Below are positions 1 through 10,850 of a stretch of 64,000 bases of DNA, piece after piece; position 1 is the first letter of the stretch, and each line of letters starts with the position of its first letter. The notes beneath the pieces were generated by a model. It was not told the origin of the DNA. It saw nothing but the letters and a program-made list of their open reading frames with translations, and did no database searches. The stretch covers positions 109,385 to 173,384 of the forward strand of contig NZ_BPLZ01000008.1 in NCBI RefSeq assembly GCF_019656335.1, written 5' to 3'. This stretch comes from Pseudomonas sp. NCCP-436 (GTDB taxonomy: Bacteria; Pseudomonadota; Gammaproteobacteria; Pseudomonadales; Pseudomonadaceae). The translations under genes and the position numbers were made by a program.

Positions 1-7
1 CGCGGAA

Positions 8-862
8 ATGCCGAATATCACGCAAAAGAAAGAAAAGTCGAATCGCTCCCGTGGAAGGCCAGCCAGGCATGAAAGTGAACGCATGAAAACAATCGCCTGG
101 TATCACTTTTTGGCAGGGGAAAGAGCGCCCGCTGAAATGTGTGACTGGATGCCTTTTGATGATATCGATCAGGCAACCATATATCGCTATCGACGGGGAG
201 ATATTTCTCCGAGAGCGGACATACTCTGCGCAAATTGTGAGGTTTTTCAGGCTGCCCGCACGGTATTCGAAGTCGGCCCGATGAACGTGCCCTTGTGGGA
301 TGCCTTGTGGGGAAGCATAACGCCTGACGATTTCCGGATTGCTGACCGTTTGATGCCTGGAGGCGACTGGCCCGAAGGTGGGTTGAGTCAGTTTTTCTTC
401 GAGGATGTGATCCTGGCCAGGGTCTTTGCATTTCAGACCAAGTGTCTTCGTGGCAGGCCAGACTCTGTGGTTTCGGAGCTGGAGTGTTTTGTGACTGCAA
501 TTCGGGTTGTTCGTGCCTGGGATGTGCTTGGGCAGATCAAATCAACTGCTTTGCGGGTCTTGCTTGAAGGCCTCATGTCGATGCCAGGCACCCGGGAAAT
601 ACTTTCTCGTCACGGGTTGGTCACGTCGCTCAAGGATTGGATTTCTGCGTATTTCGGCAGCGGATCGGCGGCACCTGCGGGTACGGTTTACTGGGCACCC
701 TGGATGACGGAGCAAAATGAATTGCTGAAGCAGCAGTTGCGTGCTGAACAGCACCGCATGGTGGTGGCGAAGAGTTTACGCGCACAGCTGTTTCAAGGTG
801 ACACCGCAGAGCTCGACGATTTTCCGGTAGGCGGCGCAGATGACAATAGCACCTGGCACTGA
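8..862 (+). CDS. Hypothetical protein of an integrated element, with AT-hook-like N-terminus
   Basis: Unrecognised protein of 284 residues. The N-terminus is strongly basic and contains RGRP (about residues 15-18), the core of an AT-hook DNA-binding motif. The rest is mixed alpha-type sequence with many Trp and Phe residues, no signal peptide and no membrane segment, and an acidic C-terminal tail. It runs towards an integrase gene and a long AT-rich palindrome, and its codon use is less GC-rich than the housekeeping genes further right, so it probably belongs to the integrated element. Only seven bases precede the ATG, so the start cannot be tested. A DNA-binding or regulatory role is a guess. 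Confidence 0.6.
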   Translation: MPNITQKKEKSNRSRGRPARHESERMKTIAWYHFLAGERAPAEMCDWMPFDDIDQATIYRYRRGDISPRADILCANCEVFQAARTVFEVGPMNVPLWDALWGSITPDDFRIADRLMPGGDWPEGGLSQFFFEDVILARVFAFQTKCLRGRPDSVVSELECFVTAIRVVRAWDVLGQIKSTALRVLLEGLMSMPGTREILSRHGLVTSLKDWISAYFGSGSAAPAGTVYWAPWMTEQNELLKQQLRAEQHRMVVAKSLRAQLFQGDTAELDDFPVGGADDNSTWH

Positions 863-917
863 TATCCGTAGGACGGCTGGATTTTAGCGGCTAAATTCGA
901 GAGCATCGGCCAGGGTC

Positions 918-961
918 ATGTATGTAGTATGTTGTACGCTACTACAACATACTACATACAT
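918..961. repeat. Near-perfect 44-bp palindrome between convergent genes
   Basis: Two 19-base arms (918-936 and 943-961) are exact reverse complements around a six-base centre, CGCTAC. The arms are AT-rich, built on TGTAGTATGTTGTA. No T-tract follows on either side, so it is not a standard intrinsic terminator, although it lies between the convergent unknown gene and the integrase. It could be an operator, an excision or transfer site, or a cruciform. Confidence 0.85.
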
Positions 962-1002
962 AGTGCAGCGCTCTTCGCTTAGCTGGCTGTAATGGCGACC
1001 CG

Positions 1003-2121
1003 TCAGCTTGGTTTCTTTGCTTCCTGTTGCTTACCTGCTCTACGCGCTGATATAGCATCTAGCTCATCTACTAGGTCCTCCGCTCGCAGGTGGGTGTAGC
1101 GCCGCAGCATCTGCATGGACTTGTGGCCGCTAATTGCCGCTACCTGTTGATCGCTCAGGCCGCCTTCGACAAAACGGCTGACCGCTTCATGGCGAAGGTC
1201 GTGGAAGCGTAGGTCTTTCAGCCCGACACTTTCCTTGGTGTTCAGCCAGACCTTGTTGAAGTTGTAAGGCCTTCGCTGCCTATCTTTTCCAGGCTCTCCG
1301 AAGAAAATCAGATCGGTATCAATAGGGCGAACCGGATTGGCCAGAGCCTGCCGGAATATGTCTACGGCGGTACTGGTCAGGGGAACGGTGCGGGGCAGGG
1401 TGTTCTTTGTCTCCAGAAGGCGCACGATGCGCCGTTTCAGATCGACCTGGCTCCGGCGAAGGGTGGTGATCTCCGACGAGCGCATGCCCGTTTCCAGGGC
1501 GATACGGACGATCCAGCCGAGCATTGGGTTGCTGTGCGCATCGACTGCCTGCATCAGTCGTGTTTCTTCGTCCGGACTGAGGCGCCGTTCGCGACCGGGT
1601 GGCGGTGCGGGGCGGCGGATGTTCTGTACCGGATTGCTTGGCAGGCCAATACCCCATTCCTTGATCGCGGTGCTGAACATGTGGCCCAGCAGTGCCAGAT
1701 CGAGGCGGACCGTGTTCGGTGAGCGGGGTTTAGGGGTGGGCCTTCCCTTGGCGTCCTTTCTATCCAGCCCTGCCAGTCGGTCATCACGATACTTCGCGAT
1801 GATCTCAGGGGTGAGGGCGGCCAGGGAATACTTGCCGAGGTGCTGAATTAACGGCTTGGAGTGCCGAGCGTCGCTGGCTGCGGACGCAGGCCGTTTGGTT
1901 GGGGAGACTTCTGCCAGATAGCGTTTGAGGGCATCGGCTACAGTCATTCGTTCGGCTGGTGCGCGTTGGATATAGACACCGCGTACCATCTCGTCCTCTG
2001 TACGACGCGCCCAGTCTTCGGCATCCCGCTTGGTACGGAAGGTTTTGGTTGCGGTTGGAAAGCCGACCTTGCGGATGACGGCTTTCCAGGTGCCGGAGGG
2101 TGTCTTTACCAGTGTCGCCAT
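1003..2121 (-). CDS. Tyrosine recombinase / phage-type integrase
   Basis: Site-specific recombinase of 372 residues that would integrate and excise the element at the neighbouring tRNA gene. It has an N-terminal arm-binding segment (about 1-55), a core-binding SAM-like domain (about 60-160) and a catalytic domain (about 180-350). All catalytic residues are visible: R214 in TGMRSSE, K239 in ETKN, H307 and R310 in FHDLRHE, H333 in SGH, and nucleophile Y342 in RRYTH. The start lies about 70 bases from the intact tRNA gene, the usual place for an integrase beside its attachment site. The enzyme looks intact, so the element could still be mobile. Confidence 0.92.
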   Translation of the reverse strand: MATLVKTPSGTWKAVIRKVGFPTATKTFRTKRDAEDWARRTEDEMVRGVYIQRAPAERMTVADALKRYLAEVSPTKRPASAASDARHSKPLIQHLGKYSLAALTPEIIAKYRDDRLAGLDRKDAKGRPTPKPRSPNTVRLDLALLGHMFSTAIKEWGIGLPSNPVQNIRRPAPPPGRERRLSPDEETRLMQAVDAHSNPMLGWIVRIALETGMRSSEITTLRRSQVDLKRRIVRLLETKNTLPRTVPLTSTAVDIFRQALANPVRPIDTDLIFFGEPGKDRQRRPYNFNKVWLNTKESVGLKDLRFHDLRHEAVSRFVEGGLSDQQVAAISGHKSMQMLRRYTHLRAEDLVDELDAISARRAGKQQEAKKPS

Positions 2122-2192
2122 AGGGGCCTCGGTACAGTTCCAGTGTTTCTGACTGTACCGAAATTGTACCTTTGGGACAATTTGGCGGTAGA

Positions 2193-2269
2193 TGGTGGGC
2201 CCAGCAGGACTTGAACCTGCGACCTACCGATTATGAGTCGGCTGCTCTAACCAACTGAGCTATAGGCCC
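2193..2269 (-). tRNA. tRNA-Ile(CAU), elongator, lysidine-dependent type
   Basis: The reverse strand gives a complete 77-base cloverleaf with encoded CCA. Acceptor stem GGGCCTA pairs with TGGGCCC. The D-arm and T-arm (GCAGG, TTCAAGT, CCTGC) are normal. The anticodon loop is CTCATAA, anticodon CAU. A G-C acceptor start and no initiator features point to tRNA-Ile2, which is read as isoleucine after TilS modification; automatic annotation often calls it tRNA-Met. The sequence from 2122 to 2512 holds only this gene, the truncated copy at 2345-2386 and the rpoD terminator. Confidence 0.93.
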
Positions 2270-2344
2270 TTTTTCTGATTTTACCTTCGCAAGCCAAGGC
2301 TTCGAAGGTGGAAATTCTAACGCTTCCTTCGGGCCTCGACTAAT

Positions 2345-2386
2345 CGATTATGAGTCCTCTGCTCTAACCGACTGAGCTATAGGCCC
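2345..2386 (-). pseudogene. 5' half of a CAU tRNA gene, cut at the anticodon by integration
   Basis: Reading leftwards from 2386, the first 42 bases match the intact tRNA-Ile(CAU) with three mismatches and stop being similar just after the anticodon (shared 12-mer CGATTATGAGTC on the plus strand, 2228-2239 and 2345-2356). The expected 3' anticodon stem, T-arm, acceptor 3' strand and CCA are missing. This is most simply the resident chromosomal tRNA whose 3' half was displaced by an insertion crossing over in the anticodon region, so the core attachment site is here and the element lies to the left. Confidence 0.8.
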
Positions 2387-2474
2387 CCAGAAGGCTGCGG
2401 GATTATACCGGCGTGCTCCTGCCAGCGCCAAGCGTTAAGCAGGGTAGTGGTGAGTCAGGAAGTTAAAGCATCTT

Positions 2475-2509
2475 GAAAAGCAGAACCCCCGGCGGAGCCG
2501 GGGGTTCTG
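2475..2509 (-). terminator. Intrinsic terminator of rpoD
   Basis: On the minus strand a strong hairpin (AGAACCCCCGGC, loop, GCCGGGGGTTCT) is followed by CTTTTC, a few bases after the rpoD stop codon. Confidence 0.88.
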
Positions 2510-2512
2510 GTA

Positions 2513-4360
<1,848 letters not shown>

Positions 4361-4446
4361 AACACCCTATCCACTGAAGGTCTTGGCGGGCTGAAAACAA
4401 GCCGAGGATTATACCTCGGTTTGGCATTTAGGCGCCAGTCGGGGGA

Positions 4447-6417
4447 CTAGCCTCTCGGGGAAGAGGCTAGACTGTAGTGCTCCCTGAGCATTGCCTTTTC
4501 CTCTTCGGTAAGCTCGCCGGGGCTCTTCTGAAGGACGCTGCGGAGCGCCTTCTCTCGTTGCCTCTGCGATTGGTTGTTTACAAGTGTAGTAATGGTGTCG
4601 AAAAACTGCTGTTCAAGGTTGTCGCCGCTGATCAGCCACTCCTTTTCCGCCAGAGCTTGCAGTAGACGGCCCTGTTCGGTGCCGTGCCAGCGAGCTATCA
4701 GTTGCAGCGAGCGCAACTGCGGGCTTTTCTGCAGGGCGCCGACCAGGGCTACGAGCAGTTGGGCGTAAGTGTCTTCTTCGTCGGCGAAATGACTGACATC
4801 TTCGACCTTTTGTGCCAGGTGCGGATGGTGCAGCAAGGTGCGCAAGGCAATCAGATGCGGTGATTCGACGCTCACCGCAGTGCGCGGGACACGTGGGGCG
4901 AAGTCGCCCTTGCCCTTGCGATTCCATTTGCCACCAGCTTTTTTCCAGCCTCCCTGGTTGTCTTCGCTTGGGCGTGGATGGGGTGCAGAGAGATGTTGGT
5001 CGTAGCTCTCGGGCAGTGCCGCCTGGTCGTAATAGGCGCTGTCCGGTATATCGCCATAGTCTGGATAGCCAACTGTCGATGGGCCGCCGCTGCCTGCCGG
5101 GGCTGTACGTGGGGTGTTGCTCATTTGCCTGAGGGCGTCGCCGGAGAGGCCGGTGATCTCGCTCAGGCGCTGGCGCATCAGGGCGCGCAGGTTGGCTCCG
5201 GGAATCTTCTCGATCAGTGGCGAAGCCAGGGTGACAAGGTGTGCCTTGCCTTCCAGCGAGCTTGGGTCGGCCTCCTCGCAAAGCTGCTGAAAGAAGTAGT
5301 CGGCCAGCGGCTGGGCGTGCTGGCTGATGCGGGCGCGAAAGGCATCGGTGCCCTCGGCGCGTACCAGTGTGTCCGGATCCTCGCCCTCAGGCAGAAACAG
5401 AAAGCGTGCGCGGCGGCCGTCCTGAAGGTTCGGCAGGGTGGCCTCCAGGGCGCGCCAGGCGGCGTTGCGGCCGGCGGCATCGCCGTCGAAACAAAACAGT
5501 ACGCTGGGTACGATGCGGAACAGGCGCTTGAGATGTTCCTCGCTGGTGGCGGTGCCGAGGGTGGCCACCGCGTTGCGTAGGCCCTGTTGGGCTAGCGCGA
5601 TGACATCCATGTAGCCCTCGACCACCATGATCTCGTCGAGATCGCGGTTGAACTTGCGCGCCTCATATAGGCCGTAGAGTTCCTGACCCTTGTGGAATAC
5701 CGGGGTTTCCGGTGAGTTGAGGTACTTGGGTTTGTCATCGCCTAGCACTCGTCCGCCGAAGGCGATCACCCGTCCGCGGCTGTCGCGGATGGGGAACATG
5801 ATGCGGTCGCGAAAGCGGTCGTAGCGCCTGCCGGTCTCGGCGTTTTCGATCAGCAGGCCGGCATCGATCATCACTTTCTGTTGCAGGGCGTCGGTACCCA
5901 GTTGCTTGAGCAGGTTGTCCCAGCCGGGCGGGGCGAAACCGAGGCCGAAGTCGCGAGCGATTTCCCCGCTCAGGCCGCGGCGCTTGAGATAGTCTACGGC
6001 GTATTTGCGCTGCGGGTGGTTTCTCAGAGCCTGGCGGTAGTGCTCGGCGGCGGCGTTGAGCAGCGGGTAGAGTGGCGAGTCGACCGGTTGTCGTGGTTTG
6101 TGGCCGCGACCGCTTTCCTCGCGGGGTACCTCCATGCCGGCGCGCTTGGCCAGTTCCTCGATTGCCTGGGGGAACTCCAGTTGGTCGTAATCCATTACGA
6201 AGCCGAGGGCGTTGCCGCCGGCTCCGCAGCCGAAGCAGTAGTAGAACTGCTTGTCGGGACTGACGGTGAAGGAGGGGGTCTTTTCCTTGTGGAAAGGGCA
6301 GCAGGCGCTGTAGTTCTTGCCGGTTTTCTTCAGTTGGATGCGCGAACTTACCACATCGACGATGTCGGTGCGGTTGAGCAGGTCATCAATGAAGGATTGC
6401 GGGATCAGGCCGGCCAT
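4447..6417 (-). CDS. dnaG: DNA primase
   Basis: Synthesises RNA primers for DNA replication and works with the DnaB helicase. 656 residues. The N-terminal zinc-binding domain has C40, H43, C61 and C64. The catalytic core carries the TOPRIM motifs VVEGYMDVIAL and FDGDAAG (about 260-310). A Pro/Gly-rich, poorly conserved linker (about 430-510) leads to the C-terminal helicase-interaction domain. It lies between rpsU and rpoD as in other Gammaproteobacteria. The ribosome binding site is weak, which fits the low cellular level of primase. Confidence 0.97.
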   Translation of the reverse strand: MAGLIPQSFIDDLLNRTDIVDVVSSRIQLKKTGKNYSACCPFHKEKTPSFTVSPDKQFYYCFGCGAGGNALGFVMDYDQLEFPQAIEELAKRAGMEVPREESGRGHKPRQPVDSPLYPLLNAAAEHYRQALRNHPQRKYAVDYLKRRGLSGEIARDFGLGFAPPGWDNLLKQLGTDALQQKVMIDAGLLIENAETGRRYDRFRDRIMFPIRDSRGRVIAFGGRVLGDDKPKYLNSPETPVFHKGQELYGLYEARKFNRDLDEIMVVEGYMDVIALAQQGLRNAVATLGTATSEEHLKRLFRIVPSVLFCFDGDAAGRNAAWRALEATLPNLQDGRRARFLFLPEGEDPDTLVRAEGTDAFRARISQHAQPLADYFFQQLCEEADPSSLEGKAHLVTLASPLIEKIPGANLRALMRQRLSEITGLSGDALRQMSNTPRTAPAGSGGPSTVGYPDYGDIPDSAYYDQAALPESYDQHLSAPHPRPSEDNQGGWKKAGGKWNRKGKGDFAPRVPRTAVSVESPHLIALRTLLHHPHLAQKVEDVSHFADEEDTYAQLLVALVGALQKSPQLRSLQLIARWHGTEQGRLLQALAEKEWLISGDNLEQQFFDTITTLVNNQSQRQREKALRSVLQKSPGELTEEEKAMLREHYSLASSPRG

Positions 6418-6471
6418 AGCTGCTCAGCATAGCGCCCGGCGCAAGGGCAGGGCTAGAAGTTGCAAATGCAG

Positions 6472-6508
6472 AAAACTCCGCCTGCTCGCCGAGCGGCGAG
6501 GCGGAGTT
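6472..6508 (-). terminator. Intrinsic terminator/attenuator between rpsU and dnaG
   Basis: Read on the minus strand, AACTCCGCC...GGCGGAGTT forms a long GC-rich stem (6474-6508) followed by a TTTTC run. A second hairpin, AATGCCCGGC / GCCGGGCATT (6519-6542), lies just upstream. Together they would reduce read-through from the highly expressed rpsU into dnaG, as in the E. coli operon. Confidence 0.8.
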
Positions 6509-6562
6509 CCGGAAATGCAATGCCCGGCCAAAGCCGGGCATTTGGGCGCTGCCTGTACGGGA

Positions 6563-6778
6563 TCAGTACAGACGAACGCTGCGGCGTTGCTCGCGCTGAA
6601 CTTTCTTGGCGTGACGCTTCACAGCGGCAGCAGCCTTGCGCTTACGCTCAGCGGTCGGCTTCTCGTAGAATTCACGGCTGCGAACTTCAGCCAGTACACC
6701 GGCTTTTTCGCAGGAGCGCTTGAAACGACGCAGGGCTACGTCGAAGGGTTCGTTCTCTTTAACTTTGACGGCTGGCAT
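6563..6778 (-). CDS. rpsU: 30S ribosomal protein S21
   Basis: Small basic ribosomal protein of 71 residues, starting [12 protein letters not shown] and ending in a Lys/Arg-rich tail ([11 protein letters not shown] type). S21 sits on the 30S platform and helps initiation. It is the first gene of the macromolecular synthesis operon, separated from dnaG by two hairpins. Full family length; the only plausible frame in this interval. Confidence 0.97.
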   Translation of the reverse strand: MPAVKVKENEPFDVALRRFKRSCEKAGVLAEVRSREFYEKPTAERKRKAAAAVKRHAKKVQREQRRSVRLY

Positions 6779-6977
6779 CCAGGTCGTACCTTCATCAATT
6801 ACCGGGGTGAACGCGTTCCCGGCAGAAGGCTCGGGTTGCGTCGACTTTTAAGGGTTGCGGATGTTACCCGGTCGAGGCGAGGAATGCAAAGCCCCCTGGT
6901 CGAAAAGCGCTGGCCGGGCGGTTGGGGGGGGCTTATCATGCGCCCCTCTGTTCTAGCTGGTGAACCAAGGCTGCTGC

Positions 6978-8003
6978 ATGCTCGTACTGGGACTGGAAAC
7001 TTCCTGCGACGAAACCGGCGTCGCGCTCTATGACAGTGAACGCGGCCTGCTGGCCGATGCGCTGTTCAGCCAGATCGATCTGCATCGTGTGTATGGCGGG
7101 GTGGTGCCGGAGCTTGCTTCGCGCGATCACGTCAAGCGTATGCTGCCGCTGATCCGGCAGGTGCTGGATGAGGCCTGCTGCACGCCCGGCGATATCGATG
7201 CGCTGGCCTATACCGCCGGCCCTGGCCTGGTCGGCGCGCTGCTGGTCGGTGCCTCCTGCGCACAGGCCCTGGCGTTTGCCTGGGGTGTGCCGGCGGTGGG
7301 CGTGCATCACATGGAAGGGCATCTGCTGGCGCCGATGCTGGAGGAACAACCACCGACGTTCCCTTTCGTTGCGTTGCTGGTGTCCGGTGGTCATACCCAA
7401 CTGGTGCGGGTCGACGGCATCGGCCGTTATCAGTTGCTCGGTGAATCGCTGGACGATGCCGCCGGTGAGGCTTTCGACAAGACCGCCAAGCTGATGGGGC
7501 TGAACTATCCCGGAGGCCCCGAGATCGCCCGGCTGGCCGAGCAGGGCTCTGCTGGCCGCTTCGTATTCCCGCGGCCGATGACGGATCGGCCCGGCCTGGA
7601 CTTCAGCTTCAGTGGGCTGAAGACCTTCGCTCTCAACACCTGGCTGCAGTGCCGTGAGGTCGGCGACGACCTCGAACAGGCCCGTTGCGACATCGCTCTG
7701 GCCTTTCAGCAGGCGGTGGTCGAGACTCTCACCATCAAGTGCCGTCGAGCGCTGAAGCAGACCGGTCTGAACAGCCTGGTGATCGCTGGCGGGGTGAGTG
7801 CCAACAAGTCCCTGCGTGAGCAGTTGGAGCGCATGCTTGGCGAGCTGAATGGTGAGGTGTTCTACGCCCGGCCGCGCTTTTGTACCGACAACGGTGCGAT
7901 GATCGCCTATGCCGGCTGCCAGCGTCTGTTGGCCGGGCAGCATGAGGATCTGGCGATCAAGGTGCAGGCGCGCTGGCCGATGGAGTCGCTGCCTGCTATT
8001 TGA
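6978..8003 (+). CDS. tsaD: tRNA N6-threonylcarbamoyladenosine transferase TsaD
   Basis: Transfers threonylcarbamoyl to A37 of ANN-decoding tRNAs, with TsaB and TsaE. 341 residues from the ATG at 6978, preceded by AAGG; an in-frame GTG 18 bases upstream would add six unconserved residues. It begins [13 protein letters not shown] (ASKHA nucleotide fold), and the metal-binding motif HMEGH is at 111-115. Further ATP-site motifs are SGGHTQL and AGGVSANK. It is divergent from rpsU and its last eight bases overlap the convergent plsY gene. Confidence 0.96.
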   Translation: MLVLGLETSCDETGVALYDSERGLLADALFSQIDLHRVYGGVVPELASRDHVKRMLPLIRQVLDEACCTPGDIDALAYTAGPGLVGALLVGASCAQALAFAWGVPAVGVHHMEGHLLAPMLEEQPPTFPFVALLVSGGHTQLVRVDGIGRYQLLGESLDDAAGEAFDKTAKLMGLNYPGGPEIARLAEQGSAGRFVFPRPMTDRPGLDFSFSGLKTFALNTWLQCREVGDDLEQARCDIALAFQQAVVETLTIKCRRALKQTGLNSLVIAGGVSANKSLREQLERMLGELNGEVFYARPRFCTDNGAMIAYAGCQRLLAGQHEDLAIKVQARWPMESLPAI

Positions 8004-8568
8004 AGCGGCGCTCGCGGCCAGCCAGCAGATCCTGCAGGTTGTTACGGTGGCGCCAGACAATCAGCCCGGTGAGCATGCAGACCGGCAGCAATGCTGCCGG
8101 CTGCTGCCAGGCCAGCATTGGCAGAGTCAGCGGTGTGGCGATCAGTGATGCCAGTGAGCTGGTGCGGGTGAGCAGGAAGATCAATGCCCAGGTGGCCAGG
8201 GCGAGCAGCGCGGCCGGTGGGTAGAGTCCGAGCAGCATACCGGCGGCAGTGGCCACGCCTTTGCCGCCACGGAAGCGGAAGTACAGCGGGTAGAGGTGGC
8301 CGACTACAGCGGCCAGTCCAATCCAGGCCTGCTGCTGCAGGCTGAAGTCGAGCAGTTTGGTGGCCAGCACTGGCAACAGGCCCTTGAGCAGGTCGCCAAG
8401 CAGGGTCATTACGGCCAGCTTGCGGCCAGCGACCCGCAGCATATTGGTAGCGCCGGGATTGCCCGAGCCGCTGGTACGTGGATCCGGCCCGCCGGCAAGG
8501 CGGCTGAGCAGGATGGCAAAGGACAGCGAACCGAGCAGGTAGGCGAGGATTGCCAGAAGCCAGAACAT
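7996..8568 (-). CDS. plsY: Glycerol-3-phosphate acyltransferase PlsY
   Basis: Membrane enzyme that acylates glycerol-3-phosphate from acyl-phosphate, the first step of phospholipid synthesis. 190 residues with about five hydrophobic helices. The family motifs are present: [11 protein letters not shown] (about 34-45) and [13 protein letters not shown] (phosphate-binding loop, about 97-110). It begins with the typical hydrophobic [14 protein letters not shown]. It converges on tsaD and is divergent from folB, the usual Pseudomonas arrangement. Confidence 0.95.
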   Translation of the reverse strand: MFWLLAILAYLLGSLSFAILLSRLAGGPDPRTSGSGNPGATNMLRVAGRKLAVMTLLGDLLKGLLPVLATKLLDFSLQQQAWIGLAAVVGHLYPLYFRFRGGKGVATAAGMLLGLYPPAALLALATWALIFLLTRTSSLASLIATPLTLPMLAWQQPAALLPVCMLTGLIVWRHRNNLQDLLAGRERRFK

Positions 8569-8642
8569 GGCGGTTATTCCAGGGCATGGGGTAGCCCGAT
8601 TCTAACGAGGTGTTGCGCCCTTGTCGTGGCGCGGAGACAGTG

Positions 8643-8999
8643 GTGGACAGAGTATTTATCGAGGGGCTTGAGGTCGACACGGTGATCGGTGCCTATGACT
8701 GGGAGCGGAACATCCGCCAGTGTCTGGTGCTCGACTTGCAAATGGCCTGGGACAACCGTCCGGCCGCTGCGCGGGACGACCTGGCGCAGGCGCTCGACTA
8801 TGCCAGTGTGTCCTCGCGAATCCAGGCGTTTGCCGCCGAGTCGCATTTCATTCTGGTGGAAACCTTTGCCGAGCGACTGGTGCAGACGCTGATGGAGGAG
8901 TTTCACATTCCCTGGATCCGCCTGAAACTGACCAAGCCGGGGGCGGTGCCGGCGGCGCGTGGTGGAGTCGGCGTGGAGATCGAACGCGGATGTCTCTGA
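8643..8999 (+). CDS. folB: Dihydroneopterin aldolase FolB
   Basis: Cleaves 7,8-dihydroneopterin in folate synthesis. 118 residues from the GTG at 8643, which has GGAG six bases upstream and gives the family start MDRVFIEGLEVDTVIG; the frame upstream is open but unconserved. The catalytic lysine segment IRLKLTKPGAVP is near the C-terminus. The last ten bases overlap the next gene, an HPPK, so the two consecutive folate enzymes are translationally coupled. Confidence 0.94.
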   Translation: MDRVFIEGLEVDTVIGAYDWERNIRQCLVLDLQMAWDNRPAAARDDLAQALDYASVSSRIQAFAAESHFILVETFAERLVQTLMEEFHIPWIRLKLTKPGAVPAARGGVGVEIERGCL

Positions 9000-9520
9000 C
9001 TCGGGTATACCTCGGTCTTGGCAGCAATACCGAGCGGGAGGCCCATTTGACGGCAGGCCTTGAGGCGCTGGCGCAAATCCTTGAGCACATGCAGTGTTCG
9101 CCGGTGTTCGAGAGCCATGCGGTGGGCATACGCAGCAGCCATTTCTTCAATCTGGTGGTGGTCGGCGAGACACATCTGCCGCTACTGGAACTGGATCGGC
9201 GGTTGAAGTTCATCGAGGCTGACAACGGCCGCTATGCACCGGATCGCAAGGGGCTGCCGCTGGACATCGACGTACTGCTGTATGGCGAGACGGTAGGACA
9301 TTTCAACGGACTGGTGCTGCCGCGTGCGGAAATCCTGAAGAACGCCTTCGTGCTTTGGCCGCTGTCATTGTTGGCACCGGAGCTGCCTCATCCGGTGGAC
9401 GGGCGAACCTTCGCCGAGCTGTGGCGCAGTGCGCAGATCGACCAGCAACTGTGGCCGGTGGCCTTCCAGTGGCGGGGTCTTGAGCTGACGCCGCAGGAGT
9501 TGCTGCGCCCTTCCGCCTAG
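8990..9520 (+). CDS. folK: 2-amino-4-hydroxy-6-hydroxymethyldihydropteridine diphosphokinase (HPPK)
   Basis: Pyrophosphorylates the pterin before it joins p-aminobenzoate. 176 residues from ATG 8990. HPPK signatures are visible: [16 protein letters not shown] at the start, DIDVLLYGE (metal-binding Asp pair, about 97-105) and the late LPHP. It overlaps folB by ten bases. Pseudomonads often have a second, canonical folK beside panB, so this may be the paralogue; the family call is firm, the symbol less so. Its TAG stop shares the tetranucleotide CTAG with the stop of the convergent cca gene. Confidence 0.88.
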   Translation: MSLTRVYLGLGSNTEREAHLTAGLEALAQILEHMQCSPVFESHAVGIRSSHFFNLVVVGETHLPLLELDRRLKFIEADNGRYAPDRKGLPLDIDVLLYGETVGHFNGLVLPRAEILKNAFVLWPLSLLAPELPHPVDGRTFAELWRSAQIDQQLWPVAFQWRGLELTPQELLRPSA

Positions 9521-10776
9521 AGGCCCGGCCCCGAAGGCACGATTGACTCCTGCGACAGCTCCTGGCGGTAGATCTTGAGTGCCTTCAGACGTTCGCGGTT
9601 GAGTGCCTCACCGAGTTCCGCACCCTTGAAGCCTTTTTCCAGCAGGGGCCTGACCGGCACCTGGCGAGTAGCCTCGGCTGCGCCAAGCAGATAGGCAGCC
9701 TGTGGATAATCACGCTGCTCAAGGCCGAGTCGGCCGCGAGCGTCCATCTCGCAGGCTGCAACAAATTCGGCAAAGCGCTGCGGACGGCGGAACACGTCAA
9801 ATCGTTGCAGCAGCTCCAGCAGGGTTGACGGGCGCAGTTCCAGCGCGCGGTGAGCATGGGTGTGGAATTCCCCGACCAGCAGAGCCAGTTCGGCGCACTC
9901 GCGGGGGGGCTTGCAGCGTTCGTTGACCGCCTTGATCAGCGGCACGCCGCGTTGCTCGTGGGCGATATGCCGGGGCCACTGATCCGCAGGCGTCAGCCCC
10001 TTGCCGAGGTCATGCAGCAGGCAGGCCCAGCGCACGTTCAGCGGCTGCTCGTGTTCGGCGCACTGCTGCAGCACGGCCAGTACGTGGATGCCGCTGTCGA
10101 TTTCCGGGTGGTGCGCGGCTGGCTGTGGCACGCCGAACAGTGCATCGAGTTCCGGCAACAGGGCGGCCAGTGCGCCACAGTCGCGCAGAACCCGGATAAA
10201 CACATCCGGCCGTGGCTCCATCAGCGCGCGGGAGATTTCCTTCCAGCTGCGCTCGGGGGTGAGGTGCGCCAGTTCGCCGGATTCGGCCAGTTGACGCATC
10301 AGTGCCAGGGTTTCTGCTGCGACGGTAAAACCTAGTGGAGCGTAGCGGGCGGCGAAGCGGGCCACCCGCAGTACGCGCAGGGGGTCTTCGGCAAAGGCCG
10401 GGGAAACGTGGCGAAGAATACGCGCCTCAAGATCCCGCTGGCCGCCGTAAGGGTCGATCAGGTTGCCGGCGTCATCCTCGGCCATGGCGTTGACCGTCAG
10501 GTCTCGCCGCCGCAAGTCCTCTTCCAGGGTGACCTCGGGGCTGGCATGGAAGGTAAAGCCGCCGTAGCCGTGGCCACTTTTGCGCTCGGTACGGGCCAGG
10601 GCATATTCCTCGCCGCTCTGCGGATGCAGGAACACCGGGAAGTCGGTACCCACCGGGCGGTAGCCCAGCTCAAGCATCTGCCCGGCGCTGGCGCCCACCA
10701 CCACCCAGTCCACTTCGCTAACGCTGCGCCCCAGCAGGCGATCACGTACCGCACCGCCGACCTTGTAGATTTGCAT
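9517..10776 (-). CDS. cca: CCA tRNA nucleotidyltransferase
   Basis: Adds or repairs the 3' CCA of tRNAs without a template. 419 residues from the ATG at 10776, which has GGAGG at good distance; the longer open frame upstream has no family similarity. It starts [16 protein letters not shown] with the nucleotidyltransferase motif EVDWVVVGA, then the [10 protein letters not shown] motif, and a C-terminal HD phosphohydrolase domain ([21 protein letters not shown]), as in the E. coli multifunctional enzyme. Convergent with folK, with stop codons overlapping. Confidence 0.96.
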   Translation of the reverse strand: MQIYKVGGAVRDRLLGRSVSEVDWVVVGASAGQMLELGYRPVGTDFPVFLHPQSGEEYALARTERKSGHGYGGFTFHASPEVTLEEDLRRRDLTVNAMAEDDAGNLIDPYGGQRDLEARILRHVSPAFAEDPLRVLRVARFAARYAPLGFTVAAETLALMRQLAESGELAHLTPERSWKEISRALMEPRPDVFIRVLRDCGALAALLPELDALFGVPQPAAHHPEIDSGIHVLAVLQQCAEHEQPLNVRWACLLHDLGKGLTPADQWPRHIAHEQRGVPLIKAVNERCKPPRECAELALLVGEFHTHAHRALELRPSTLLELLQRFDVFRRPQRFAEFVAACEMDARGRLGLEQRDYPQAAYLLGAAEATRQVPVRPLLEKGFKGAELGEALNRERLKALKIYRQELSQESIVPSGPGL

Positions 10777-10850
10777 GTCTGATCCTCCACGAAGTGCAGA
10801 GGATACCGGAGAACGTCTGATCCGGGCTGGCAGTTCTTGCCGGTTGAGAC

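Noticed and set aside
2345..2386. A second functional tRNA-Ile/Met
   Set aside because: Only the 5' half is present; the 3' anticodon stem, T-arm and acceptor strand are missing.
6936..8060. Long minus-strand open frame (374 codons) opposite tsaD
   Set aside because: Shadow frame of tsaD, His/Gln-rich with no recognisable motif.
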